Below are positions 14,101 through 25,300 of a stretch of 64,000 bases of DNA, piece after piece. Each line of letters starts with the position of its first letter. The first letter of the stretch is position 1. Source of the stretch: Rhodamnia argentea. Lineage: Eukaryota > Streptophyta > Magnoliopsida > Myrtales > Myrtaceae. The position numbers and the translations under genes were made by a program. The stretch is from the NCBI RefSeq assembly GCF_020921035.1, contig NC_063156.1, positions 11,544,501 through 11,608,500 of the forward strand, given 5' to 3'. Under the pieces are notes generated by a model, which did no database searches, had not been told where the DNA came from, and was given only the letters and a program-made list of their open reading frames with translations.

Positions 14101-15764
14101 TCGTGATCCACCTCACAAGCTATTCAAAGCCCTCGTGGTTCTTCCCACACCTTCAATTCAGAAATGAGTAACTCATAGTCACCTTTCTCGTGACTTCCAT
14201 CACTTAACTCATCAGCACTAATATCTGTCACCATAGTGACTTAGGCACAATGGCAGCTCCTCCTCGAGCTTGCCTACCCATCAATTTTTCTCATTTCCAT
14301 TTAAAATTCTCACAACCCCTTATTACACTTGGGTCTCACATAATTAACAAATCGAGCCATATTCACTTCTAGTACTTATACTCCAGTCACTTATCTTTAC
14401 TCAATTCTCGTAATCCATCTCGGTTCTTGGATCTTTTCATATCTCACATAAACGAGCCAAGTGCTCTTCTAGCGATCGTACTTTGGTCGATCAACCTCAT
14501 TAGGTTCTCATGTCACTTGAACCACCACAATTCCCTCTAGGAATTAAAGACTTAAGTCATCTACTCGAGTCTAGCGGTTTCAAGCTGCTCATCTCATTAT
14601 TTATCACTAGCAATCAACCATCCAGTGGTTCTTAGGCAACTTTCAACTAATTGCCCATTGTCTAATGATCCCAAATCATCCTCAAACAGCAACTACATAA
14701 CAAGCCAGCCTCAACTAGGTAGTTTCTCAATTAACAGTTATATACGAGGCAAGCCTTAGCTTAGCCAATGCCAATCACAAGCATCCATTTTCTTCTCTAA
14801 CGGCTCCCGCCGCCAAATACGAAACTCATAATTATGCCAATCACAAGCGCCCTTACAAATGTCAAGCCATTACAAAATTCAATGTGAGGATCAACTCCGT
14901 ACACTACATCTCTTAACCAAAATCAGACTCAACCCGATACATAGACTCTCACTTTCAAATTATGACTTGGGTCATTCCCGCCTCCTTGCTATCTTAGAAA
15001 CCCGCCGGGAGCCGTTCTTTGTCCAGACCTCTTTGTCCCGACGATCACTCCCCGCCCTCATCGGACCTGGTTGTGGCGAGTTGTCCTAAGCCATATTTCT
15101 ACGAAGAGAGTCCCGTTCCACACGACCCATATCATGCTTCATCACGGTTTATAGGTATCCCGTCACTTGTCCCATACCAAGCAACAGTTTATCAAGTCCA
15201 ATCGTGATAAGCTCATGCATGCACATTAATCGACTTTCGTTTTAATGCCACAAACACCTGCACCGCATGATTGTCCTCGTTACTTGACGTACCATGTTCG
15301 CTTCCGGATCAATTCTTATCCACAAATGATCTTTAATTCCACCAATGACTCTCACGTCTCATAGATCCATTGCCTATGTTCTAGCATATTCTTCAAGTTG
15401 AGTCATTGACAAACCATAATCATAATCATATAATCCAACCGACCCTTCACTCAAAAACAATCCTCTATTAGCCTCAACCACATGTACAACCTCAAAATCC
15501 ATACTTATGGCTCCTCAATTTCCTGTTTGCTCACTTAGAAACCTCAATAATATCATCGCCCAAGTTTACCAATAAAACAAAACGATACTAGAATCATTAG
15601 AATACAATACAAGTTCAAGCCTATAATCCTCAAGATTCAGAAATCAATGCCTTATCCCAAGGGTCCTAGTATCTAATCGTCCTCAAGTCATCACTCCTTA
15701 TTACTCCAAGTCTCAATCTCATTTGATCGAGCTGACCTTGCTCTGATACCACTCCAAACGGGGA
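11126..15764 (-). pseudogene. Degenerate internal region (gag-pol remnant) of the gypsy element
   Basis: A 4.6 kb internal region between the two LTRs, bounded by the polypurine tract (left) and the tRNA-Met primer site (right). No long frame survives on the minus strand. A short piece (12241-11996, minus) weakly resembles the reverse transcriptase-RNase H part of Ty3 pol, with numerous stops around it. The coding region is dead, so any movement of this copy would have needed proteins from elsewhere. The strong decay contrasts with the well-matched LTRs. Confidence 0.6.
15734..15751 (-). other. Primer-binding site (initiator tRNA-Met type)
   Basis: The minus strand reads TGGTATCAGAGCAAGGTC, complementary to the 3' end of plant initiator tRNA-Met. 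It lies 13 nt inside the LTR and fixes the element's orientation. Confidence 0.85.
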
Positions 15765-18692
15765 TGTCACAACCCGAACCCCGCGAGCTCGTCCACATCC
15801 CACCCGGCCACGCTTATGTACAGTTCTCCAGGATCTAAAGGCCAACAAATTCATGCAGAAGCAAAATGAATCCCCATACAGAAACAATTAACATCACGAT
15901 AACTTGAGACGGTAAAAACAAACTTATATACATATCCACATGTTCTATACAATTTTCCAAACCTACGGCTTCGGAGGCCATTGTACAAACCTATGATCAC
16001 TAAAACAAAAGGATTACGTGGTCGAAGCCTACTACACAACCCAAAATACAACACCCTACAACACTAACTAAGAGGACAACTATCCTAATCCTCGCCCTCG
16101 CTATCTCAAGCGGCTACTCAGCATTCGAAGGCTCCACAACTTCTCCCGGCGTCTCGATCTCCGGGTCGGATCATTTTCGGAGAGGGTCCGAAAAGCAACG
16201 AACCCACGACGGGGTGAGATAAAATCTCAGTAGGAAAATCTCTAACCCTAGATCGGGTCGCTAGTGCCTCCGGACACATTTTCATTGAACAATTTCCGAC
16301 AATCCCTCTTTCTTACCCAAAAAATTCACAATTAAAATCGAGAAAAATTCCATTCTTTCTCCAAAAATTCTCACACCTTCTCCAATATTCTACATTACTC
16401 TTGTTTCGGCGTTTCACGCCTCGGTCCGACAATAACATATTCTACGTGCTCCGGGGCCTGCGTTTAACGCATTAGGCCATAATAGAAATATCCACATTAC
16501 TCCGAAAATATCCCCGTTACTCCGAAAATATTCCACGCTACTCCAGAATATTCCACGTACTCCAGAATATTCCACATTGCTCCGGAAATATTCCACGTTA
16601 CTCTAGAATATTCCACGTTACTTCAGAAATATTCCACGTTACTGCAGAATATTCCACGTTACTACACCGCCATCAAATAAGTTCATAACATTGAGCCTCG
16701 GACCTTTATGGAACACGGCTCTATATATATACCAGGGTCTCGGACACAAAGGAATACAACCCATAAATCTCGGTCTCGGACACATAGGAACACGACCGGA
16801 TTAAGTCTCGAACAATTAGTCGAACATGACTCACTTTGGTCTCGGACGACTTAATTGAACACGACTTTCATACTTTCTCGGTCTCGGACAATCGGACGAA
16901 TACGGCTCACTTTGGCCTCAGACGACTTGATTGAATACGACCCTCATATTTCCTCGGAATAGTTCGGGACCACGTGATTTACTCACATTAGAGAATTAGT
17001 AATTCGGGATCACCCGATTAATTTACCCTAATCCAAAGATTAATCCAGACTACCCGATCATTTAATACTACCATAGTATTCAATCCACGCCATACGACCA
17101 TATTATGCTAATGTAGCAATATATGAATAACGTGCAATTAAAATTATACTAACGTGGGAATTTATCGGGGCCAAATAATAATAATTTTCTAACGTACAAA
17201 TAATATTTCTATAGTACTAAACTATAATACTAATGCCACATTTAATTAGTACCATGGCATAACAACTTTATGTCACATAAAAGTAACCCTAGTTAATATA
17301 TAAACTAACCATGGTTCAATAATTAACTAGAGTCAATACTAACCTAACCATGATTAATAAATAGCATAAAGTAACTATAGTTGGACATAAAGTAACTAGA
17401 GTTAGTAAAGTAATCATGGTCAAACTTTGACCAAACCAATATCCTCTTGTAGTTACTATTCATCTCAAGAGCAAGCTTCTCTCTCCTCCCAATCTGCAAT
17501 TTTCGGCCAGCACAAATTCAACCTCAAATTCACCAATTTCTTCATCAAAAATTCACAATTTCATGTTCTCTTAGCAACCTAACCACCTAATTTAGGTTTA
17601 GAAACAATCCTACCTCTAAAACTTGCAAAAACCTCCTTTGAACGGTTGCGAAAAGCTCGAACCAAGCGGTGATTCCGGCGGTCATTGCACGGCCGGCGAC
17701 TCATCGACGATCTAGCAACTTCAAGCGGTCCAAAGCGACTCCGGTGAGAGCTCGAAGAATTTTCGGCAATGGAGGGAGAGAGAGAGAGAGAATTTGGCCA
17801 AGTGAGGGAGAGGGAGAGAAAAGTGAGCTAGAGAGAGAGTGGGTTCTTGAAAATAATGAAGAGGAAAAAGACCAAATAATAAAAAATATAAGTTAAGAAT
17901 AATTAATTAGGTCCACAAAGTCAAGAGGGAAAAAAATAATTTCCTCCCCGGAAGACTAGTCAATCTCGGCCAAAAGGGAAAATGACCAAAATACCCTTCT
18001 GTCCAAGTGAAAAATAGGGTATTTTTCGAGGGCAAATAGGTCCTTTCCCATATCTAGTCCAAATCTACTTTTCCTGAACTTCTTTGGGGCGAACCGCGAA
18101 GGAATTGCACCCAGGATGAGGAAACGTCCAAAATTTTTATTTATTGAAACCCCTGAAGGTCCGACGTCAAATTCCGAAGCTTGATTCGTGATCAATCTCG
18201 ATCAATAGAATTTTCAGCGTATCTCGGACTAACAGGTGGCTTTTAGGAGTTACGCGTATCGACTCGTGATTAAAATCACGTTTAAGAATTTCTCGAGCCA
18301 TGACGACTTTAGTTGTCATTCAATTGCGAGGGTCAATTACTAGTCCCAATGGACACGATCGTTAGAAAATAATTTAGGGACGTTCGGAACCCATATGAGA
18401 TCAAACGGAATCACCCGTGATCCAAGCGTAGGGTATTATCCAAATCATTCCTTAATCATTCTAGGATCGGCCTATATTGGTCCAGAATATTCTCTTGACA
18501 ATTTTCATGGCCAAAGAGTCAATCCAGGATCAAGTTCTTGAGTCAACATACTCGATTTTCCTAGCTAGCCATTCCCATTTGGTTAGTACGCTTGAGAGGG
18601 ATCAACTCCGAGTGAGATTAGACTGAAATACATCAATGAGATATTTCATTCATTCATAGCTTCGAAAGTGGGTCGGAATTCAGGATGTCACA
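15765..18692 (-). repeat. 5' LTR (right side) of the gypsy element
   Basis: 2928 bp, a close copy of 8111-11125. It has one fewer long TCTCGGAC-type unit and a much shorter GA run (17774-17790), but one more ATTCCACG-type unit (16495-16665). As the 5' LTR of a minus-strand element it would carry the promoter. Confidence 0.9.
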
Positions 18693-19825
18693 CCCGATCT
18701 CATGGAATAATGAAAGTTTCTCTTCTGTTGGAACGTGGTAATAGACATCCTCTTGAGAGTCGCCCATTGGTCCAGGAATGTTTTTCCTATTCCGTAAGCA
18801 ATTTTATTCATTCTTGTTAGGGGTAAGGATGGGCCAGGTGGGTAGGGTCCAGACCTAGACCCCGAAACAGACCATGTTATAACCGATTCCCAATTTTTGG
18901 AACCGAGAACCAATCCTATTTATCTTAGAACCTGTTTTGGAACCGACCCTGTTTTTCTATCCAATTCTAGGGTCTACCCGAGAACCTGTTTTCCTTTTGT
19001 TTATTTTTTTGATTTTATTTTTTTCATCAAAATAATATGAGTATCGATGAAATGATCCAAAATAAAAGGTGAATAATAAAACTCATTGTCCGCCAAAAGC
19101 AACAATCTTTGATATGAGTAATAAAAATGACAATCCATCAAAAGCAACAATCCAAAATATAATAATAGAAGTTACAATCCACCAAAAGCAATAATAATCC
19201 TACAAAACTCTGAATTAACAAGTGCAATTCTTCCTATCGCACTACCACCAAAATCCGCTAATAATCTCTCCTTTTTGTCTTGCAAGTCAAAAGACTCAAA
19301 GCCCACTTTGAAACTTGCAAGGTTGGCAAGGTTAGCAAAAGAAGCGAGATAGTTTTTTTTTTAAATAATAGCTAAAATCAGTTCTAAAACCGGTCCGGGT
19401 GAGTCTTCACTTAGAATCGGGAATAGGACCGAATCAACTGGTTCCCAAAACTTGGAACCGGTTCCCGGACCGATTTGAGCACGAGCCGATTCCCGACCCT
19501 ATTTTTCGGGTGGTCCGATCCGGGTTTCGGATAAACCCAATCCGGTTGCACACCCCTAATTCCTGTCCCCCTATTGCCATCCCAAAAGTAAGACAAGAGC
19601 TATTTGTTCGATCCCTATTAGCCTCTCGATCACTCCCCCGCCCTCATAAGATCGGATATACCACATGTTCTTCTCAAATCACCCACCTACTAGAGAGATC
19701 CTACTTCGTTATTATTTGTCACCGGCCAGCAAATTCTTGGTCACGGAATAACTCGTGCAACGCTTGATGAGTCAAAGAACACTATGCCAACCTTCATTCT
19801 AAAGATTGTTTCTAAAAACAGTATG
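18693..19825. repeat. Repeat unit A, right part
   Basis: Continuation of the block begun at 7530. It aligns with unit B at 20445-20790 and 21116-21135: both share CCCATTG(G/A)TCCA, TTTTTCCT and a CCACATG(T/C)TCT motif in the same order. It is interrupted by the hAT element at 18818-19558. Family unknown. Confidence 0.6.
18818..19558. mobile_element. Non-autonomous hAT element
   Basis: 741 bp with ends TAGGGGT and ACCCCTA. The 8 bp flanks ATTCTTGT (18810-18817) and ATTCCTGT (19559-19566) match at 7 of 8 positions, the duplication length of hAT elements. The subterminal regions are rich in GGAACCGG and GGTTCC motifs. No transposase is encoded. Removing it restores continuity with unit B (TTTTTCCT ... 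CCCC(C/A)TATTG). Confidence 0.85.
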
Positions 19826-19834
19826 TCGGATCGC

Positions 19835-21150
19835 CTTCTCCCATCGGATCGTACCGCACCTAGTTTAGCTTGAGTATCCAGTCCCTCAAGCAAGATATAC
19901 AAAACACTTTGGTACAACAACTGGTTTCGGCCTCCTATGGACTCATCCGGGGGGGGAACATCGGTTCTCGATCGGTTTGTGTACGAGAGGCCAATCCCAC
20001 CTTTAGAGATTAATCTAAGATGGTATTCATTCCACACCAAGACTCCTAGCACAAACACCCCGACTCGACTCCTACAAGCCATTTGTATTATCACTTCGGC
20101 ATCCCTCACTCTTCGCCTTGGTGCCATAGAGCTCCACTCTTCAACTCACAACGACATAAGAGAATTCCGTCCGTAGCATTCTCCCACACCGAATTTCGCA
20201 GCGCCCTCATTTTGGATCGCTCCGTCGCTTCTTGCATTTCACAACTATCAATGCCACTCCCTCAAGACTCACATGAATTGTCAACACTTGCCCAATGTAA
20301 CAAGCCACTACAATCCATTGGTAGTTTCCCCCGCGAATCTCCAATCGGTTGTACTCTCCTTGGTAAATTTGGCATCCCGAGCCAATTGTGCTCCTTCGAT
20401 ATCACTTTCTTTTGCCTACTAGGTTTCTCTTGGTCTCAGCAGATCAATGGAGGTTTCTCTTCTTGCTGAAAACATGGTAACAAAGATCCTCTTGAGATTT
20501 ACCCATTGATCCATGAGCATTTTTCCTGTTTGGTGAACAATTCGGTTGATTACCGTCCCCCCATTATCGTCCTAGAAGCTACACAAGATCCACACCTTGT
20601 TCGAGCCCCCTTAGTCCGGCAATTATTCCTTGCTCTCATAGGACTGAGTAGACCACATGCTCTCCCCAAATCAGGCACCTACTAGAGGGATCTCACTCTA
20701 ATATCATTTGTCAAGGGCCGATAGATTCTTAGCTCGAAATAGCTCGTGTAGTGTTTGACGAGCCAAGAAAATTAGGCCAACCTTTCTTCTTGTTATAAAT
20801 ATATTAATAACATGTGGATGCTTCACCTTTCACCATTTCATCTTCCAATGTATGTTACAAATACATTGATATACATTGATGTACATTGATACGGATTGAT
20901 GTTTCACCTTTCACATTCCATGAGCGTTTTTTCCTCTCTCAATGTAATGTACCATCTAGCCTATAAATAGAGGCTTTTGTAAACTTGTTGATGCAATGAA
21001 AAGTGAGTTAACATTTGCTTCCGCTTCTCTCTTACATTCTTCTCTCATATTATATTTTCAAGTTCACTTTGTATTTCTGAGTTGATTCCAAAGATCACCG
21101 TTTACTTTTACAACACTTCTAAAAATTGTTCCTAAAAAGTGAGAGGCGTA
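19835..21150. repeat. Repeat unit B
   Basis: Second, adjacent direct copy of the unidentified repeat, with the same motif order as unit A. It is interrupted by the solo LTR at 20791-21115. Open frames on both strands are fragmentary, so no gene is called. Confidence 0.55.
20791..21115 (+). mobile_element. Solo LTR (325 bp, Copia-like)
   Basis: It begins TGTTATAAATA and ends CAACA, with a perfect 5 bp duplication CTTCT at 20786-20790 and 21116-21120. A TATA-like CTATAAATAGAGG lies near 20959, as in a plant LTR promoter. Unit A at 19790-19825 carries the empty site (CATTCTAAAGATTGTTTCT). The small LTR size and motifs suggest Copia, but the family is inferred. Confidence 0.85.
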
Positions 21151-22392
21151 TATAAGTTATTTGTTATGACAAGCTTCATTAACATTACTCAAGTGAACCT
21201 TGTACGAAAGTTACGATAATTGTGGTGTTTTTGTCACTCAAAGCTAAGAACAAAGTTGACTTGATATTTTATCTAACAATAACGAAAGATAATTAATCTC
21301 CGTGCGTCGCGATAGTTCCAAACAATCACCTCTTTTCGAGCATTTGGAATTAACAATTTGTAAGCTAACAAATTACTTATGTCATGCCAAAAGCCATATT
21401 TTGATTTTCCCACCATATCAGATTTTCTCATTACCGCCGAGCCAACAAACTACTTTACCAAAAGTCGGAACTCATAAATGCACGCAAAGTGAATCCTAGC
21501 GTACACGTTTTTCCGTCGTATCGGGCTTTCCCCGATCATCACGATCCGCATAACAAACTCGCCGATCGGAACCCGAGTCGGATCCGCCTGATTTGGCGAA
21601 ACGAAGCCTTCGCATCCGACATCAATACTTTCCGTAGAGACGGTCTCTCCCTCATGGAAAGACGGGCGAAATAAAGAAAGAGCGATCGATGCCGATTTCG
21701 CCTGAAAAGAACATTGCCCCCAATAGCCCCAATTTCTCTATAAACCACATAAGCGCTATGGCAACACAATGTGCCATCACCTTGTGATTTTATTCTTCAA
21801 TGGTAATGCAATTTTTCTCACACGAGCGGTCTCTCCCCTCCCTTTTACCGTGGCCTCATTCCCCTATCATTTCTGTTACCTAAGCGCTCTCTCTCTCTCT
21901 CTCTCTATCTCTCTCTTTCTCTCTCTACACATTTCTCTTTGGGTTGCATTATATAAGCGGAGAACCAAATCTCGTCATCGAACCAAAACCCTGCATTCTT
22001 ACCAAGCTCTGATCTCTCTTCGAGCTCTCTCACCCTCCCCCGACAAAAGGGAAAAAAAAATTAAAAATCCTCTCTTCCCCACAATCTCCGCAGGATTCGA
22101 TCGGTTCCAATCCGCCCCGCCGATCTGCAATTCCGCCGAGTCTGCTCTCGCGATAGTTTCGACCGTCGAGATTGAGATTGGATTTCGATTTTGGTTGTTG
22201 CTGTTGTTGTTTTCTTTTTTCTCTTCTGTTTTTAATTATTGGACTGGGTTAGATTGCGATCGAGCAATCCGAATCGGAGTGGTGGGGGTTAGATTAGAAT
22301 TCGCGTGAGGCAAATCTCAGTCTGCGGCGCGCGGCGGGGGATGGGCGGATTGTTATCTGGACGCAGGATATTGAATTGAGGGAGGGGAAACG
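21151..22392 (+). promoter_or_regulatory. Promoter and 5' UTR of the NST1-like gene
   Basis: A TATA box (TATATAAG) lies at 21950-21957, just after a CT-rich tract at 21887-21926. Transcription would be expected to start near 21980, giving a leader of roughly 400 nt to the ATG at 22393. The 3' part of this leader (from about 22100) is the left edge of the segmental duplication and recurs at 37453-37694. No gene was recognised between 21151 and 21850. Confidence 0.65.
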
Positions 22393-25300
22393 ATGCCTGG
22401 ATTAGCTGAGAGAAATGACCAATCCAGTAATGCTTCGCCGGTGCCGTCGCCGCGCACTGCCGCGTCGGCCGCGATGGCGGCCAGAGGATTTTGGTCCAAG
22501 CAGCACGATGATGTGAGCTACGGTCAGCTCCAGAAGGTAGAGGGCTTGCGGCCGGATTTCCTGGTTGGGGAATGGTCAATTCGTTGAATTTGGATTATTT
22601 GTGTTGATCTGTGTGGATTGTTGTCAGTCGAATGAATGTGGATCGAGTCCTTGCGCGCTAATCCTCTTGGGAGCTTGTTTTGCACCCCATTAGGACGCTG
22701 TTCTTTTAGCTTCAATGGGCATTCTGTTGATTGGGATATCGGATCCTCTTTGAATGCAGTCTCTATTGCGCATACTTGTGGGCTTTAAATGGTAATTGGG
22801 TGTGTACACAATGAAGTATGAATTTGGCGTGAGCATATAGGAATGTATAGTTGGTATGTAATTTAATTTGTAAGTCAGTGTCCATTGTGGTAGTACCGTA
22901 GTATCATGTATCGACTACAGGCTGCACAGTCTTGGAGCTTCTCAACATTGCCAATGTGGCTATGAGGACAGTGGTGCAAAGTTTCTGCCCATGGTGACTC
23001 TTTTGTTTGGTTCAGAGTCCTTAGTGAAAAAAGAATGGAAGAATATCACCTTAAAACTATGAACTATGATACTGTCTAAAGTAAAGTAAACATGTAGAAG
23101 AAAATAAAAGAGTGAATAGTTTATGAGAATGAGAATTGTAGATGTCAACTTCATATGCACTTTTCTTTCTCGTATGCCTATTAAATTGTTTGCCAAGAAA
23201 TGAAAATCACTAGGTAGTTTGTTCTCTAATAATGGTTTGTATAATTATGTCCCTCTTACTCTCCTCCGTCCCTTTTTATGTTTGGCTTTTGCCAGATGGA
23301 TTTCTTTTGAAAAGTTAACATATGTATTGACTTATTACTAAGAGGGAGACCTGAAATTTTTATTGCAGTTCTGGAGTGAGCTGTCCCCACAGGCGAGACA
23401 AAAGCTCCTGAGGATTGATAAGCAGACCCTTTTTGAGCAGGCTCGTAAGAACATGTACTGTTCTCGTTGCAATGGTTTGCTACTTGAAGGGTTTCTACAA
23501 ATTGTCATGTATGGGAAGTCTTTCCAGCAGGAGGGGGCAGTTGGGCACCTTATTGATAATAGTGCAGCCTCTTTGAAAACTCAGGATGAGGGTGGATTGA
23601 GTGTGACTAATAGGTGTCAGGAAGAGATTCAAGATCCTTCTGTGCATCCTTGGGGTGGTCTAACCACAACACGTGATGGGTCATTGACCATTCTAGATGG
23701 CTACTTGTTTTCAAAATCTTTGAAGGGGCTCCAAATTGTAAGTGCAATACTATATGACCATATCGTCAATTTCTTGTTATCACTTGCTGATAACTTGCTT
23801 GAATCAGGTATTTGACAGTGCACGTGCTAGAGAACGGGAGCGCGAATTACTTTATCCTGATGCATGCGGCGGGGGAGGTAGGGGTTGGATAAGTCAAAAT
23901 ACGACAAATTATGGCCGAGGACATGGGATGAGAGAAACATGTGCATTGCATACAGCCCGGCTTTCCTGTGATACACTGGTGGACTTCTGGTCAGCTCTGG
24001 GTGAAGAGACGAGGCAGTCTCTCTTGAGGATGAAGGAAGAGGATTTTATTGAGAGGCTCATGTACAGGTTTGTGGTTCTTCCCTTGTATACAACATGCAG
24101 TTAAAATGAGTGGGTTTTAGCAGGAGAACTATGTATGTTGATGAGGGGTCTGAATAAGAGCTGCGATATCCTTATGTTGACTAGAAGGTGGTTACCTAGA
24201 AATAGCTATGAATAGAGATAGGAAGCTCAATTTTGAGAAAATCCAGTTCTTCTACTAGTTAGAATACATTTAGTCCTGATTGTGTTTCCAAAAACCGACA
24301 ATTACAAAAACTGACTAAGAAGGTGGTTACCCTAGCAATAGCTATGAATAGAGATAAGAAGCAAACCTTAAAGTTTTTCTTTAAGATCTCAATGTCAGGA
24401 ACTTGTGTTTATAAGTGAACTATGATGCTGTAAATGAGACTTCACATGCTACCTGTTGTACCTTTAAAAGGGTGAGTCTGGAATGGAGAAGCATTAGATG
24501 CACTGCTGGTGGGTTGGCTTGACTGCTTGAGCCCCATAGATGTTTTTTTAGAGGTGGGGGGCATTGTGAGAGGAGTCAGTGATCTGGGTTTTGACTCCAC
24601 AGACTCTCAAATTTTTTTGAGCAAAAATAACAGTAGGTTTCAGGGTTTGTGATACATGCTGTAATGGTGCGTATAACCCATGACTTTCCCATGTCTTTGT
24701 TCATTTGTTACCTGTTCTTTATAATCGGGGGGCCAGTATTTTCCACTGTAGAAAGAGAATTTTCTTTTCATTGCCTTTAGCTAGGATTACCTGGCCGTGT
24801 CCCAAGTATCTCACTGAACTTTCTCTTTCTTGATTCTTGAATCATTGTCTTGATCTTTGTCTTCGTCCTGCTTCTTAGACTGGTATTAGGAGAGATGTAG
24901 GCATTTTTTTCCTCTCCTTGTTGCCATGCAAAAGATTTAGATAGTTTATCTGAGGAATGGGGATTGCAAAATGTAATTGTAGACTTATGTGCTTGATTTA
25001 GAGAAATGGCCATACTGCTTAATCATTTTATAATGGCACAAAGGAAGTTCTTACATGAGGAACAGAACTTACTATGAGAGTATTTTTAATTTGGAGTGTG
25101 AATAATAGGAATTTGATTAAATCTTTTCTCCATGGAAGATTTTTATTTTTTATTTTTTTATATAGGTGTTTTCCTGTGATTTACATTCGTTGTAGATATA
25201 GTTCCTAAAATTATGAAATGTTGAAGTTTGGCTTGGATGTACAGGTTTGACAGCAAGAGGTTTTGCAGAGATTGCAGAAGGAATGTCATTCGTGAGTTCA

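Larger units (their letters stand above)
8111..18692 (-). mobile_element. Ty3/gypsy LTR retrotransposon, minus orientation
   Basis: Two ~3 kb direct repeats (8111-11125 and 15765-18692) enclose a 4.6 kb internal region. Read on the minus strand, each LTR starts TGTGACATCCCG and ends in TGTGACA or CGTGACA. A primer-binding site matching initiator tRNA-Met (TGGTATCAGAGC) sits 13 nt inside the right LTR at 15734-15751. A polypurine tract (TAAGGAGGGAAGAAT) abuts the left LTR at 11126-11140. The element therefore runs right to left. The long LTRs and signals fit a Tekay/Del-type chromovirus, but that lineage is an inference. The flanks are TCTGA (left) and CCCGA (right), compatible with a target duplication altered by C-to-T changes. 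The insertion splits repeat unit A. Confidence 0.9.

Noticed and set aside
15734..15751. Possible tRNA-Met fragment
   Set aside because: Its place just inside an LTR identifies it as the retrotransposon primer-binding site.
19741..20127. 128-codon minus frame and overlapping plus frames in repeat unit B
   Set aside because: The aligned unit A is not open in the same frames, so coding is not supported.
21769..22308. 179-codon open frame upstream of the NST1-like gene
   Set aside because: It covers the CT tract, TATA box and 5' UTR; low complexity and no conservation in the duplicated part.
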